In this document: piece after piece, positions 6,411 through 13,503 of the stretch
Position numbering within the stretch: the first letter of the stretch is position 1
Layout: the number at the start of each line of letters is the position of its first letter
NCBI GenBank assembly: GCA_036478235.1
Contig: JAZGDZ010000137.1
Span: 1-16,248, forward strand
DNA from: JACZWZ01 sp036478235
Lineage (GTDB): Bacteria > Actinomycetota > Acidimicrobiia > Spongiisociales > UBA11373
Length of the DNA: 16,248 nucleotides
Direction: 5' to 3'
Position numbers and translations under genes: made by a program
The notes under the pieces: generated by a model
The model's input: the letters and a program-made list of their open reading frames with translations, nothing else
What the model was told of the DNA's origin: nothing
Database searches by the model: none

Positions 6411-7489
6411 TGCGGATTCTGCTCGTTACCAACGACTTCCCGCCGAAGCCGGGAGGGATCCAGCAGTACCTCGCCGGGCTGGTCGCCGCCCTGCCGGGGC
6501 CGGTGCGGGTCCTGGCGCCTCGCGACGCCGACACCGGCGCCGACACCGACGGCGGCATCGTCAGGGACCGGCGTCGGTTCATGTGGCCGACTCGCCGAGT
6601 CCGACGCTGGGTCGAGTCTCATATCGCCGATTTCGAGCCCGACGTGATCCTGTTCGGCTCTCCCCACCCTCTGGCCCATCTCGGCCCCGGCCTGCGCCGA
6701 CGCACCGGTGTCCCATACGCGGTGTTGGCGCACGGGGCGGAGATCACCATCCCCGCCGCGTTCCCGGTGACCCGCCAGTTGGTGCGGTATCCGTTGAAGC
6801 GCGCCGATGCCGTGTTCGCCGTGTCCCGGTTCACCGGGCACAGGGTGGAGCGTCTGATCCGGCGGGCCGTCGAGGTCGTCGGCGCCGGTGTCGATCCGGC
6901 ATTCACTCCGGGTCGGGTCCCCGCCCGGCCCCCGGTGGTCATCGGATGTGTGAGCAGGTTCGTTCCCCGCAAGGGCCAGGCCCGGGTACTCGAGGCGGTC
7001 GCCGATCTGCGGGCCGAGGGTCGAGACATCGCGACTCTCCTCGTCGGCACGGGACGGGACGAGCGGCGGCTGAGAAGGTTGGTCGATCGGCTCGCCGTGC
7101 CGACCCGCTTCGAGGTCGGGGTCGCGTTTGCCGACCTCCCGGCCGCCTACCGGGAGATGCACGTCTTCGCCATGCCGTGCCGGTCGCGCTGGTTTGGGCT
7201 CGAAGCAGAGGGATTCGGCGTGGTCTTCCTCGAGGCGGCAGCATCGGGGCTGCCCGTCGTGGCCGGCGTCTCGGGCGGTTCGCCCGAGACCGTGCAGCCG
7301 GGCCGGACGGGCTTCGTGGTGGACGACGACACCGCGCTGCGCGACGCCCTCCGGCGGCTGGTGGACGACGCCGCACTGCGCTCGTCACTCGGGGGAGCCG
7401 GGGCGGAATGGGCCGCCGAGTCGTTCTCGTGGGGGGCGGTCGCCGACCGGTACTCGGCGGTGTTCGAGTCGGTTGCCGGGAATGCATGA
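6410..7489 (+). CDS. pimB: GT4 glycosyltransferase, PimB'-like (phosphatidyl-myo-inositol mannosyltransferase)
   Basis: 359-aa GT-B fold, family GT4 glycosyltransferase. The N-terminal LLVTNDFPPKPGGIQQYL (5-21) is close to the mycobacterial PimB' start (VTNDFPPRRGGIQSYL, from memory). The donor-site Arg/Lys pair lies in CVSRFVPRKGQ (R183, K188). The stretch VFAMPCRSRWFGLEAEGFG leads into the EX7E motif (E267 and E275) and GLPVVAGVSGGSPETV, again as in PimB'. PimB' transfers the second mannose from GDP-mannose to PIM1 at the inner face of the plasma membrane in phosphatidylinositol mannoside synthesis. The family is certain; the acceptor is inferred from resemblance and could be another glycolipid. 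It shares TGATG with the phosphatase stop, a 1-nt overlap indicating an operon. Confidence 0.85.
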   Translation: MRILLVTNDFPPKPGGIQQYLAGLVAALPGPVRVLAPRDADTGADTDGGIVRDRRRFMWPTRRVRRWVESHIADFEPDVILFGSPHPLAHLGPGLRRRTGVPYAVLAHGAEITIPAAFPVTRQLVRYPLKRADAVFAVSRFTGHRVERLIRRAVEVVGAGVDPAFTPGRVPARPPVVIGCVSRFVPRKGQARVLEAVADLRAEGRDIATLLVGTGRDERRLRRLVDRLAVPTRFEVGVAFADLPAAYREMHVFAMPCRSRWFGLEAEGFGVVFLEAAASGLPVVAGVSGGSPETVQPGRTGFVVDDDTALRDALRRLVDDAALRSSLGGAGAEWAAESFSWGAVADRYSAVFESVAGNA

Positions 7490-7502
7490 GGACGGAATGT
7501 CC

Positions 7503-7530
7503 TTGACAAACGGCACTGGTTCGTCATAAA
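7503..7530 (+). promoter_or_regulatory. Probable topA promoter (TTGACA - 16 nt - CATAAA)
   Basis: A perfect TTGACA at 7503-7508 is followed after 16 nt by CATAAA (7525-7530), a reasonable -10 box; ATAAAC with a 17-nt spacer is the alternative. Transcription would start near 7537, about 54 nt before the topA ATG. It lies in the 101-nt gap after the glycosyltransferase gene. Confidence 0.6.
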
Positions 7531-7543
7531 CCTGAAAAGGGAA

Positions 7544-7556
7544 CCTGATGATCAGG
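7544..7556 (+). promoter_or_regulatory. Inverted repeat in the topA leader, possible operator
   Basis: CCTGAT-G-ATCAGG is a perfect 6-bp dyad with a one-base centre, located just downstream of the predicted transcription start. Its position fits a repressor site or a small leader hairpin; no regulator can be named. Confidence 0.35.
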
Positions 7557-7576
7557 CTGCCTTTCCATCAACCGCC

Positions 7577-7594
7577 ATGACCGGATCGCCATGA
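7577..7594 (+). other. Five-codon upstream ORF overlapping the topA start
   Basis: ATG ACC GGA TCG CCA TGA encodes MTGSP. Its stop TGA (7592-7594) overlaps the topA ATG (7591-7593) as ATGA. Since topA lacks a clear RBS of its own, termination-reinitiation coupling is possible, but an 18-nt ORF may arise by chance and its own RBS is also poor. Confidence 0.25.
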
Positions 7595-10179
7595 AACTCG
7601 TCATCGTCGAGTCGCCAGCCAAGGCCAGGACCATCGCCGGATACCTGGGCGACGAATATGTCGTCGAGTCTTCGATCGGCCACATACGGGACCTTCCCCG
7701 CACGGCGGCAGACATTCCGAAGACGTACAAGTCCGAGCCCTGGGCTCGGCTCGGAGTGGACACCGAGAACGACTTCAAGCCGCTGTACGTGATTCCCGCC
7801 GAGAAGAGGCCGCAGATCTCGAAGCTGAAGAAGCTGCTCAAGGAGGCCGACGAGCTCTATCTGGCCACCGACGAGGACCGGGAGGGTGAGTCGATTGCCT
7901 GGCACCTCAGCGAGGTTCTCGCTCCCCGGGTTCCGGTGAAGCGGATGGTGTTCCACGAGATCACCCCCGATGCAATCCGCCGCTCGGTCGCCGAGCCGCG
8001 GGAGCTCGATCGGAGGCTGGTGGACGCTCAGGAGACGCGCCGCATCCTCGATCGTCTGGTCGGCTATGAGGTCTCGCCGGTCCTGTGGCGCCTCGTCAAG
8101 CCTCGCCTGTCGGCCGGCAGGGTGCAGAGCCCGGCAATCCGGATGGTCGTCGAACGTGAGCGAGAACGCCGGAATTTCCGTGCCGCCGAGTACTGGGACA
8201 TCGAGGGAACGTTCACCGCCGATGATGAGGCCTTTGCGGCGACCCTGGCCGCGTTGGACGGTCAGCGGGTGGCCTCGGGCAAGGACTTCGGAGCGGATGG
8301 GATCGCCACCGGTGACGGTTTCATCGTCCTCGACGAGTCGGCCGCAACCGATCTCGCAGCCGATCTGGCCGACACCGAGTTCGCCGTGTCCAGCGTCGAT
8401 CGCAAGCCGTACACTCGCAAGCCGTACGCTCCGTTCCGGACCTCGACCCTGCAGCAGGAGGCAGGTCGCAAGCTCCGCTTCTCGTCGCAGCGGACCATGA
8501 GCACCGCACAGCGCCTCTACGAGTCCGGCTACATCACCTACATGCGCACCGACAGCACGTCGCTGTCGGAGGCAGCGGTTGCCGCGGCGCGTTCCCAGAT
8601 CGCCGATCTCTACGGGTCCGAGTATCTGCCATCCAAGCCCCGCATCTACCGATCAAAGGTGAAGGGCGCCCAGGAGGCGCATGAGGGCATCCGGCCGGCC
8701 GGGGACAAATTCAGGACCCCCGAGGCGGTGGCCCGGGAAGTCGAATCCGACCAGGCCCGGCTTTACGAGCTGATCTGGATGCGGACGGTGGCTTCCCAGA
8801 TGGCGGATGCCAAGGGCGAGAGCGTTCAGGTTCGTCTCGGGGGCACCGCCGCATCGGGGCGGGACGCCCAGTTCGCCACCTCAGGGAAGGTCATCTCCTT
8901 TCCCGGGTTCCTTAGGGCCTACGTCGAGGGCTCCGACGATCCCGACGCCGAACTCGAGGACCAGGAGCGCAGGCTTCCGGCGATGTCCGAGGGTGACACG
9001 GTCGGCCTCGAGGGGCTCGAGCCGAAGGGTCACAGCACGAAGCCACCCGCCCGATACACCGAGGCATCACTCGTCAAGCGCCTCGAAGAGCTCGGAATCG
9101 GGCGGCCCTCTACTTATACCGCGATCATCACGACCATCCAGGATCGCGGCTACGTCTGGAAGAAAGGGACCGCACTGGTGCCGACGTTCACGGCATTCGC
9201 CACGGTGCGGCTCCTCGAGCGGCACTTCGGCGAACTGGTGGACTACAGCTTCACGGCGCGGATGGAGTCGGAGCTCGATGAGATCGCAGGCGGCGAGCGC
9301 GAGATGGTTCCCTACCTGTCCGGCTTCTACTTCGGAAACGGCAGTTCCGGCCTGCTCCACGCTGTGGCCGAGGCGCTCGACAAGGCCGACGCCCGCGAGA
9401 TCAACACGATTCCGTTCGAAGGCGGCGATGGTCTCGAGCTGCGCAACGGACAGTACGGCCCGTACCTGCAGCGGGGGGAGACCCGGGTGAGCGTGCCGGA
9501 TGACCTGCCTCCGGATGAGCTCACGCTGGAGAAGGCCGAGGAGCTGTTCGCCGCCCCGTCGGGCGACCGCGAGTTGGGGAAGGATCCGGAGACCGCAAAG
9601 TTGATCCTTGCCAGGACCGGGCGATACGGCCCGTATGTCCAGCTCGAGTTCGGAGAGAACGAGAAGGGGAAGCCGAAGACCGCTTCGCTCTTCAAGTCGA
9701 TGGAGATCGAGACCGTCACACTCGAGCAGGCGCTGATGCTGCTTTCGCTGCCCCGTGTCGTGGGGACGGACGCGGGGTCGGGAGAGGAGATCACTGCCCA
9801 AAACGGGAGGTACGGCCCCTACCTCAAGAAGGGCGGCGACAGTCGGAGCCTGGAGACCGAGGAGCAGCTGTTCACCGTGACCCTGGAGGAGGCGCTCGAC
9901 CTCTTCAGTCAGCCCAAACGGCGGCGCGGCCAACCTGTCGCGGCACCGCTGCGCGAGCTCGGGATCGATCCGGACACCGGGTGCGCGATCGTCGTCAAGG
10001 ACGGTCGGTTCGGCCCGTACGTGACCGACGGCAGCGTCAACGCCTCGCTCCGCAAGAACGACTCCGTGGAGAAGATCGATCTCGACCGGGCGACACAACT
10101 CCTCAGGGAGCGCCGCACCAAACTCGAGGCGGAGGGCAAGGAGGCCAAGCCCTGTCCCAAGGTAGCCATTAGCGATTAG
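7591..10179 (+). CDS. topA: DNA topoisomerase I (type IA)
   Basis: Relaxes negatively supercoiled DNA through a covalent 5'-phosphotyrosine intermediate; 862 aa. The N-terminal Toprim domain begins KLVIVESPAKARTIAGYLG (Glu7 catalytic) and has the metal triad in ATDEDREGE (D94, D96, E98). The nucleophile is Tyr317 in GYITYMRTDST. The C-terminal region has no Cys4 zinc fingers but four actinobacterial-type repeats, each with a GPY core, at about 621 (QYGPY), 678 (RYGPY), 740 (RYGPY) and 806 (RFGPY), spaced about 62 residues apart. The long Lys-rich tail known from Mycobacterium and Streptomyces is missing: the protein ends LEAEGKEAKPCPKVAISD, and the last codons and TAG stop are formed by an ATTAGCG tandem repeat. 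The frame stays open beyond the stop to 10320. ATG 7591 is fixed by the Toprim strand. Confidence 0.98.
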   Translation: MKLVIVESPAKARTIAGYLGDEYVVESSIGHIRDLPRTAADIPKTYKSEPWARLGVDTENDFKPLYVIPAEKRPQISKLKKLLKEADELYLATDEDREGESIAWHLSEVLAPRVPVKRMVFHEITPDAIRRSVAEPRELDRRLVDAQETRRILDRLVGYEVSPVLWRLVKPRLSAGRVQSPAIRMVVERERERRNFRAAEYWDIEGTFTADDEAFAATLAALDGQRVASGKDFGADGIATGDGFIVLDESAATDLAADLADTEFAVSSVDRKPYTRKPYAPFRTSTLQQEAGRKLRFSSQRTMSTAQRLYESGYITYMRTDSTSLSEAAVAAARSQIADLYGSEYLPSKPRIYRSKVKGAQEAHEGIRPAGDKFRTPEAVAREVESDQARLYELIWMRTVASQMADAKGESVQVRLGGTAASGRDAQFATSGKVISFPGFLRAYVEGSDDPDAELEDQERRLPAMSEGDTVGLEGLEPKGHSTKPPARYTEASLVKRLEELGIGRPSTYTAIITTIQDRGYVWKKGTALVPTFTAFATVRLLERHFGELVDYSFTARMESELDEIAGGEREMVPYLSGFYFGNGSSGLLHAVAEALDKADAREINTIPFEGGDGLELRNGQYGPYLQRGETRVSVPDDLPPDELTLEKAEELFAAPSGDRELGKDPETAKLILARTGRYGPYVQLEFGENEKGKPKTASLFKSMEIETVTLEQALMLLSLPRVVGTDAGSGEEITAQNGRYGPYLKKGGDSRSLETEEQLFTVTLEEALDLFSQPKRRRGQPVAAPLRELGIDPDTGCAIVVKDGRFGPYVTDGSVNASLRKNDSVEKIDLDRATQLLRERRTKLEAEGKEAKPCPKVAISD

Positions 10180-10188
10180 CGATTGGCA
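10168..10188 (+). repeat. ATTAGCG heptamer repeat containing the topA stop codon
   Basis: Units ATTAGCG, ATTAGCG, ATTGGCA are consecutive. The second unit provides the TAG stop of topA and the codons before it. This is the same 7-bp periodicity as the arrays at 4673-4714 and in the hppA spacer, with a different unit sequence. Confidence 0.6.
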
Positions 10189-10195
10189 AGCAGTT

Positions 10196-10223
10196 ATCGC
10201 CTCGCTGCGCTCGGCGGGCGATC
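10196..10223 (-). repeat. 28-bp dispersed palindromic repeat, copy B (inverted)
   Basis: The reverse complement of this segment (begins GATCGCCCGCCGAGCG) matches 2383-2410 at 25 of 28 positions. It is self-complementary at the ends (ATCGCC / GGCGAT), so it forms a hairpin on either strand. Confidence 0.7.
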
Positions 10224-10309
10224 CTTGGTGCTCTGGCTGGTGACTGGAGACTCGACGGCGCACTCACGGAAGCCGGGCAGACGCGTCGAGCAGATCTACC
10301 ACGACGACG

Positions 10310-10394
10310 CCTGGTACTGATGACTCGCCGGCGCGTAGATGAAATCAACGCAGGTACGTGGACCACTTCTAGCCTCTCCGGGCCTGGTACTGAT
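10310..10394 (+). repeat. 12-bp direct repeat CCTGGTACTGAT (two copies)
   Basis: CCTGGTACTGAT occurs at 10310-10321 and exactly again at 10383-10394, 73 bp apart. The second copy abuts the putative -10 box of the MFS gene, so a role as a regulatory site is possible; chance or local duplication is equally possible. Confidence 0.45.
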
Positions 10395-10399
10395 AGCCT
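10394..10399 (+). promoter_or_regulatory. Putative -10 box for a leaderless MFS-tmk-holB transcript
   Basis: TAGCCT fits the TAnnnT pattern of actinobacterial -10 elements and ends 6 nt before the GTG start at 10406, the spacing expected when transcription begins at the start codon. No usable RBS is present (GAGAG directly abuts the GTG). Confidence 0.35.
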
Positions 10400-10405
10400 C
10401 GAGAG

Positions 10406-11821
10406 GTGACCGAGGCACCGCCGAGATCCGCCTGGGCCCTGATGAAGTCGGGGCCGTTTTCACGGTTGTGGCGCGCCGGACTCGTCAGCAGCACCGGCGA
10501 CTGGGTTGCCATCCTCGCCACGCTCTCCCTCGCCGAGGAGATCGCCGGGAGTGGGGGAATCGTGTTGGCTCTCGTAGCCCGGATCCTTCCCGGGCTGTTC
10601 TTCGCAGCGGTGGGCGGGGTCGTGGCGGACCGGTTGAACCGCAAGTACGTGATGCTGGTCACCGAATTCGGCCGGGGGGCTCTGGTGCTCAGCCTGGCCT
10701 TCGCCCAGTCGATCGAGTTTCTCGTCATCGTCAGCCTGCTGCTGGAGGCGTTGACGCTCGTGTTCCAGCCGGCCAAGGAGGCGACCGTTCCGACGTTGGT
10801 CCAGAAGAACGAGCTGGTCCAGGCGAACGGCCTCTCGCTCAGCGCGGCCTACGGAACCTTCCCGTTGGGAGCAGCGATCTTCCTGCTGGTGGCCCCCTTT
10901 GCCGGCAGCATCACGCTGTGGGGGTTCCTCCCCGGCACCCATGAGGGGTTGGCGTTCCTGGTCGACAGCGTCACCTATGTCACCTCCGGCCTGATCCTTT
11001 TCGCCCTTCCCAAGCCGGCGAAGCGGGCCCGCAGCAAACACAGGACCCGGCGAGCCAACCTGCTCGCACCGTTGCGTGATGTGAAGGCCGGGGTGGTCTT
11101 CGTGACGACCCACCCCCGGATAAGGCCCGTCGTCGCCGCGATCACGGTGGCGTTGGCCGGCGGGGGGATCGTGGTCGTGCTGGGAAAGCCGTTTGCGTCC
11201 GACGTGCTGATGGCCGGCTCGGCCGGATTCCCGGCGCTGCTCACCGGCTTCGGCATGGGAGCCGGATTTGGCATCGTGACGGTGACGATCTTCGCTCCGA
11301 GATTCCAGTACAAGGATGTGCTCTTCGGATTCGCCCTGCTGGTCACGGGAGTTGGTCTGGCGTCGGCCGGATTCGTGCACACTCTCATCGGCGCCGTCGG
11401 CTGGATCTCGCTCATGGGGGTGGGCGCCGGCGCCGCGTACGTGCTCGGCTTCGCCCACCTCCACGAGCAGACCGAGGACGAGATCCGGGGACGCACCTTC
11501 GCCGCTCTCTTCTCTCTGATGCGAATCGGGCTGCTGACCTCGATGGCACTGGCGCTGCCCGCCGTCCAGTTGCTCGATGAGAAGATCCCGGGGATTCTCT
11601 CGGAGGGATCGCGCCTCGTGCTTCTCTTGGGTGGCTTGTTGACCGTGTTCGCCGGGCTGAGCACGCTGTGGAGCGTTCGCAAGGCGCTGATGACCATGGG
11701 GAGAATGGATGGACGTCCGTCGGTGGAAGCGGTCACCGAGGCCTTCCGCACCTACCGCAAGTCGGTGTCGGGTGGCGATGAGACCGAGGAGATGAATTCG
11801 GTGGAGCCGGAGGATTCGTGA
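10406..11821 (+). CDS. MFS transporter, topA-tmk-linked
   Basis: 471-aa polytopic membrane protein with about 12 hydrophobic helices in two halves, of the MFS_3/EntS-like branch. The cytoplasmic loop 2-3 signature GGVVADRLNRK (about 70-80) is the canonical MFS motif A. A Lys/Arg-rich central loop (LPKPAKRARSKHRTRR) separates the halves, and a hydrophilic acidic tail (GGDETEEMNSVEPEDS) ends the protein. The substrate is unknown. Context is informative: it lies between topA and tmk, and its stop overlaps the tmk start by 4 nt (GTGA). In Streptomyces, as I recall, the gene next to topA encodes an MFS-like membrane region fused to thymidylate kinase, so this looks like the unfused form. The GTG start is the first in frame and puts helix 1 at about residue 18. 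Confidence 0.9.
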   Translation: MTEAPPRSAWALMKSGPFSRLWRAGLVSSTGDWVAILATLSLAEEIAGSGGIVLALVARILPGLFFAAVGGVVADRLNRKYVMLVTEFGRGALVLSLAFAQSIEFLVIVSLLLEALTLVFQPAKEATVPTLVQKNELVQANGLSLSAAYGTFPLGAAIFLLVAPFAGSITLWGFLPGTHEGLAFLVDSVTYVTSGLILFALPKPAKRARSKHRTRRANLLAPLRDVKAGVVFVTTHPRIRPVVAAITVALAGGGIVVVLGKPFASDVLMAGSAGFPALLTGFGMGAGFGIVTVTIFAPRFQYKDVLFGFALLVTGVGLASAGFVHTLIGAVGWISLMGVGAGAAYVLGFAHLHEQTEDEIRGRTFAALFSLMRIGLLTSMALALPAVQLLDEKIPGILSEGSRLVLLLGGLLTVFAGLSTLWSVRKALMTMGRMDGRPSVEAVTEAFRTYRKSVSGGDETEEMNSVEPEDS

Positions 11822-12420
11822 CGCGATATGTCGCGTTCGAGGGAGTGGACGGAGCGGGGAAGTCGACGAGCGCGCGTCTGGTCGCCGACAGGTTGATTGC
11901 GATCGGTCACGAACTCGTCCATGTGCGCGAGCCGGGTGGAACCCGGGCCGGCGAGGCGATCCGGGAGATCCTGCTGGGGCCGGACTCGCATCCCGATCCG
12001 TGGGCGGAGGCTCTGCTCTTCGCCGCAGCCCGCTCCCAGCTCGCTTCCGAGATAGTCGGTCCGGCGCTTGTCGCCGGAAAGACGGTTGTTTCGGATCGTT
12101 CCGTCTACTCGTCTCTGGCCTACCAGGGTGCCGGCAGGGGTCTCGGGGTTGAAGCGGTGCGAATGGTGAACGAGGCGGGACTGCAAGGAGTCTGGCCGGA
12201 TACGGTGATACTGCTCCGGGTGGCACCCGATCGTGGCCTTGCCCGGGAGGACGAGGCCGACCGGATCAGCGTGGCAGGGCTCGAGCTGCAGGAGCGGGTC
12301 GCCGCCGCCTACGACGAGTTCGTCGTTGCCGAGCCCGAGCGCTTCGTGGTGTTGGACGCCGACGGCGGTGTCGACGAGGTGGTGCGCGCCTCGCTCAGTG
12401 CTCTCGGAGAGCGCTGGTGA
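11818..12420 (+). CDS. tmk: Thymidylate kinase
   Basis: dTMP kinase, which phosphorylates dTMP to dTDP with ATP in the last specific step of dTTP synthesis; 200 aa, normal length, cytosolic. The P-loop is EGVDGAGKST (8-17). The dTMP-binding REPGGTRAGEAIR (37-49) and DRSVYSSLAYQGAGRG (93-108) are both typical. The LID segment is short and Arg-poor, DRGLAREDEADRI (138-150, Arg143 and Arg149), compared with the Arg-rich E. coli-type LID, and the P-loop lacks the Arg of the eukaryotic type. The GTG start overlaps the MFS stop by 4 nt and the stop overlaps the holB GTG by 4 nt, so the three genes are probably translationally coupled. Confidence 0.96.
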   Translation: MTRYVAFEGVDGAGKSTSARLVADRLIAIGHELVHVREPGGTRAGEAIREILLGPDSHPDPWAEALLFAAARSQLASEIVGPALVAGKTVVSDRSVYSSLAYQGAGRGLGVEAVRMVNEAGLQGVWPDTVILLRVAPDRGLAREDEADRISVAGLELQERVAAAYDEFVVAEPERFVVLDADGGVDEVVRASLSALGERW

Positions 12421-13478
12421 GCCTGTTCGCCGACGTCGTCGGCCACGGCCAGGTCATCGATCTGCTGGATCGGGAGGCAGCCTCACCCGCCCATACCTAC
12501 CTGTTTGTGGGTCCCTCCGGCGTGGGCAAGGGCACCGTGGCCCGCCGGTTCGCCGCTCGGCTGCTTTGCCGTGACGATGGCGCCTGCATTGCCCGGGTTC
12601 TATCCGGCGTCCATCCCGATCTCGTCCTGGTCGAACCCGAGGGGGCGACGGCGCTGACCGTCGAGCAGGCGCGCTCCACGGTGGCGCGCGCCGTCCTCAC
12701 GCCGATCGAGGCCCCCAGGAAGGTTTTCCTGTTCGAGGAGGCCGGTGCCATGAACGATGAAGCAGCCAACGCGCTGCTGAAGACCCTGGAGGAGCCGACC
12801 GACACCACGATCTTCATTCTCGTGATGGAGTCCGAGGACGATCTGCCAACGACGGTTGCCAGCCGGGCGCGGACCGTCCTCTTTTCCCGCGTGCCCGAGG
12901 ACGAGATCGCCCGGACCCTCGTGGCCCGGGGGGTGGATGCGGCGCAGGCGGACCGGGCCGCCACGACGAGCGGTGGCCGACCCGGGATTGCCCTCCTGGT
13001 CGCCACCCGGCCCGATGTGGCCGCCTTCCGCTCCTCCTGGCTGAGTGTGCCGGGCCGCCTCGCCTCCGATCCCGGCACCGCCTTCCGGCTGGCCGATGAA
13101 CTTGTCGGTGCCGTCGCCCCGCTGCTCGAAGGGCTCGCCGAGCGTCAGGAGTTGGAGGCCGGCGCCGGAGATCTCGACGGCATCGCCGCCCGGCGCCTCA
13201 AGGAGCGCCACGATCGGGAGCGCAAGCGGGCGACATCCTCACTCCACGTCGCCGGTCTCGAGATCCTGGCGTCGTGGTATCGCGACGCCGCCGCCGCCCA
13301 GTACGGTGCGGCCATCAGGAACCGTGACGTGTCCGGCGCCGATCTGGCAGACGTATCGGCACGGGATGCGGTGCGCCGTGCTCGCCGGGTCCTTTCCACC
13401 ATCGAGTCCCTCGAGGCGAATCAGCGTGCCACTCTCGCCTTTGCTGCACTCTTCTCCGACCTTGCCGCGCAGAGCTAG
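12417..13478 (+). CDS. holB: DNA polymerase III delta' subunit (clamp loader)
   Basis: 353-aa AAA+ clamp-loader subunit delta', which with delta and tau/gamma loads the beta clamp. The N-terminal FADVVGHGQVIDLL and HTYLFVGPSGVGKGT (Walker A region 32-40, Gly after the Lys instead of Thr/Ser) are followed by a degenerate zinc module with only two cysteines (C51 and C57 in CRDDGACIARVLSGVHPDL; four are usual). The delta' signature NALLKTLEEPT (118-128) and the Arg-finger region VASRARTV (SRA at 149-151 instead of SRC) are present. These deviations fit a non-hydrolysing delta'. The C-terminal domain (about 190-353) is helical and Arg/Ala-rich. GTG start, 4-nt overlap with tmk. Confidence 0.92.
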   Translation: MSLFADVVGHGQVIDLLDREAASPAHTYLFVGPSGVGKGTVARRFAARLLCRDDGACIARVLSGVHPDLVLVEPEGATALTVEQARSTVARAVLTPIEAPRKVFLFEEAGAMNDEAANALLKTLEEPTDTTIFILVMESEDDLPTTVASRARTVLFSRVPEDEIARTLVARGVDAAQADRAATTSGGRPGIALLVATRPDVAAFRSSWLSVPGRLASDPGTAFRLADELVGAVAPLLEGLAERQELEAGAGDLDGIAARRLKERHDRERKRATSSLHVAGLEILASWYRDAAAAQYGAAIRNRDVSGADLADVSARDAVRRARRVLSTIESLEANQRATLAFAALFSDLAAQS

Positions 13479-13503
13479 CGCCGGCTTCCCATTTGGGGCC
13501 AAG

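Larger units (their letters stand above)
10180..10405. repeat. Repeat-bearing spacer between topA and the MFS gene
   Basis: No gene is assigned. The spacer contains the end of the ATTAGCG array, an inverted copy of the 28-bp palindromic repeat (10196-10223), two TGGTGAC/TGGAGAC heptamers (10237-10250), a 12-bp direct repeat (10310-10321 and 10383-10394) and a probable -10 box. The topA frame is open through 10180-10320 and ends in the peptide GRRVEQIYHDDAWY, which may be a relic of a longer topA or coincidence. Confidence 0.6.

Noticed and set aside
6388..7506. Plus-strand 372-residue frame overlapping the glycosyltransferase
   Set aside because: Arg/Gly/Pro-rich shadow; the frame starting at 6410 carries the complete GT4 motifs.
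10460..12226. Minus-strand 588-residue open frame opposite the MFS and tmk genes
   Set aside because: It is antisense to two genes with clear family motifs; its translation is Arg/Gln/His/Pro-rich, as expected of a shadow frame in GC-rich DNA.
13045..13503. Long N-terminal extension of the PlsC frame into holB
   Set aside because: The extension is a Ser/Pro/Arg-rich shadow of holB; homology begins near the ATG at 13504.
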